Source: Acidobacteriota bacterium (GTDB lineage: Bacteria; Acidobacteriota; UBA890). From it: 15,762 bases of DNA. A program made the position numbers and the translations under genes. The notes beneath the pieces were generated by a model. It ran no database searches. It saw only the letters and a list, made by a program, of their open reading frames with translations, and was not told the DNA's origin. The stretch covers positions 1 through 15,762 of the forward strand of contig JAUWTE010000019.1 of the NCBI GenBank assembly GCA_030609765.1, given 5' to 3'. Numbering within the stretch: the first letter of the stretch is position 1; the number at the start of each line of letters is the position of its first letter. Below, in pieces: positions 14,873-15,762 of the stretch.

Positions 14873-14889
14873 GTGGGGACCCCGCTTGC
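14869..14889. promoter_or_regulatory. 21-bp inverted repeat between divergent exporter genes, probable operator
   Basis: GCAAGTGGGG and CCCCGCTTGC face each other around a single central A, with 9 of 10 pairs matching. A 1-nt centre cannot form an RNA loop of this length, which favours a protein-binding DNA operator. It overlaps candidate -35 boxes of both divergent genes. The cognate regulator is not identified. Confidence 0.55.
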
Positions 14890-14914
14890 ACCGGCACAGG
14901 CATGCAAATACGCT
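14886..14914 (+). promoter_or_regulatory. Weak candidate promoter of the RND adaptor gene
   Basis: TTGCAC (14886-14891) and TACGCT (14909-14914) are separated by 17 nt, each with only 3 of 6 matches. The spacing and position opposite the natAB-like promoter make it worth recording. The evidence is weak. Confidence 0.2.
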
Positions 14915-14971
14915 GGGACTTCCCGCGGTTGAAGCCCCACTCGTCATGCCCGTTCCGAGGGCCCGTAATCC

Positions 14972-15762
14972 ATGAACAACATCGAGCAACCTAGTCCTGG
15001 TACGTCGTCACCGAAGGGCAAATCGCCCGCGATCTATGCCGCAGGTGGCGCCCTCGTCACGCTGATTGTCGTGGCCGTTCTGGCAGCGATGTTTTGGCCC
15101 TCGGGGCCACCCCCGGGAATGGGGGGGCCGGAGGGACCGCCTGGAGCGGGTGAAGGCCCGGGTGGGGGGATGGGCTTCGGTCCCATGGCGGTGGAGGTGA
15201 CCCAGGCCGTCGAGACTATAGCTGCCGAGCCCGTGCAGCTCGTCGGCAGCGTGGCTCCACACCGCCAGTCGGTGATCGCCAGCGAGGTCGATGGAGTGGT
15301 TGCCGAGATCGCCGTCGACGAAGGGCATCGGGTGCGAGCGGGCGCCCTGCTCGTGCAGCTCAATACCACCACCGCCGAGCTCAACCTGGCGGCTGCGCAA
15401 GCAAGCCGTGACGAGGCGTCGGCACGGCTGGTTCGTTTCGAGTCCGAGCTCGCGCGAATGACCGATTTGATGGAGCGAAACGCTGTTTCACAGCGTGAGC
15501 TCGACCAGGCGACCGCCGACCGCGACGCACAGGTTCAGAGCGTGGCCCGCTTCACTGCCGACGCGGCGCGGCTCGAAGAGCTCATCCGCAAGGCTCGAAT
15601 TACCGCGCCGTACGCCGGACAGGTGTCGGCGGTTCATCTCGAGGTCGGCGAGTGGGCCAGTCGCGGCGGCCAGGTCGTGACGCTAGTGGATCTGTCTGAG
15701 GTCGAGGTGACCGTGCCGGTTCCCGAGCGCTACGTTGCGGCTGCAGATCAGGCACGACGGGC
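14972..15762 (+). CDS. RND efflux system periplasmic adaptor (membrane fusion protein), 3' end outside window
   Basis: The first 263 residues of an HlyD/AcrA-type adaptor are visible. This protein links an inner-membrane RND pump to an outer-membrane channel. A short cytoplasmic tail leads into one TM anchor (about 20-41), then a Gly/Pro/Met-rich linker (43-72). The first lipoyl half-motif is VIASEVDGVVAEIAVDEGHRVRAGALLVQL (101-130). A coiled-coil hairpin follows (about 135-200, including LMERNAVSQRELDQATADRDA). The return lipoyl half is ARITAPYAGQVSAVHLEVGEWASRGGQVVTLVDLSEVEVTVPVPERY. The frame has a TAA at 14966-14968, so the ATG at 14972 is the first possible start. No good ribosome site precedes it. 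The pump gene should lie to the right of the window. Confidence 0.92.
   Translation, partial: MNNIEQPSPGTSSPKGKSPAIYAAGGALVTLIVVAVLAAMFWPSGPPPGMGGPEGPPGAGEGPGGGMGFGPMAVEVTQAVETIAAEPVQLVGSVAPHRQSVIASEVDGVVAEIAVDEGHRVRAGALLVQLNTTTAELNLAAAQASRDEASARLVRFESELARMTDLMERNAVSQRELDQATADRDAQVQSVARFTADAARLEELIRKARITAPYAGQVSAVHLEVGEWASRGGQVVTLVDLSEVEVTVPVPERYVAAADQARR

Noticed and set aside
14803..14940. Longer version of the NatA-like ATPase starting at 14940
   Set aside because: The extra 46 residues have no homology, would run through the candidate promoter and dyad, and exceed the family length.
1..15762. Mobile element, CRISPR array, tRNA or toxin-antitoxin system
   Set aside because: I looked for transposase or integrase motifs, regularly spaced repeats, tRNA-like cloverleaf signatures and small paired toxin/antitoxin genes, and saw none.

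Overview
The window is 15.8 kb of GC-rich, densely packed bacterial chromosome. It holds 14 genes, two of them cut by the window ends. I see no insertion sequence, phage gene, CRISPR array, tRNA or rRNA. The gene families suggest a Gram-negative, Acidobacteriota-like organism: a GWxTD-domain secreted protein, an RND-type membrane fusion protein, a secreted HExxH protein of a type common there, a Tat-exported class V aminotransferase, and ABC-2 exporters. The lineage is inferred from family composition, not shown directly. Several genes appear to use a TAnnnT -10 box with no clear -35, and two of these seem to be leaderless.

Layout. (1) 1-506, minus: 5' part of an ABC-2 exporter ATPase. (2) 678-3783, plus: a membrane-anchored GAF-SpoIIE phosphatase followed 25 nt later by a secreted GWxTD protein. 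(3) 3790-4788, minus: a MobA-like nucleotidyltransferase. (4) 4891-6189, plus: a TetR regulator and a Crp/Fnr-like regulator in one operon, with a 26-bp palindrome just before tetR. (5) 6198-7622, minus: a 14-TM DHA2-type MFS transporter convergent with the regulators. (6) 7797-10075, plus: proline dehydrogenase and a Tat-exported PLP enzyme. (7) 10103-14802, minus: a co-directional run that reads, in transcription order, NatA-like ATPase, NatB-like permease, a small unknown protein, a secreted HExxH protein, a secreted Ig-like protein and a SAM methyltransferase. (8) 14972-15762, plus: 5' part of an RND efflux membrane fusion protein, divergent from the NatAB-like operon.

How the genes fit together. 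Much of the window concerns export and its control: two ABC-2 systems, one MFS drug-type transporter, one RND adaptor and two DNA-binding regulators. Two operator-like dyads are visible. One lies immediately upstream of tetR. The other is centred between the divergent natAB-like and RND genes and overlaps candidate -35 boxes on both sides. The remainder is amino-acid metabolism (proline dehydrogenase plus a class V PLP enzyme) and uncharacterised secreted proteins. I found no convincing new defence or mobile system. The best leads are the shared operator at 14869-14889, the leaderless-promoter motif, the PRODH/Tat-PLP pair with its structured leader, and the natAB-linked secreted metalloprotease-like gene.
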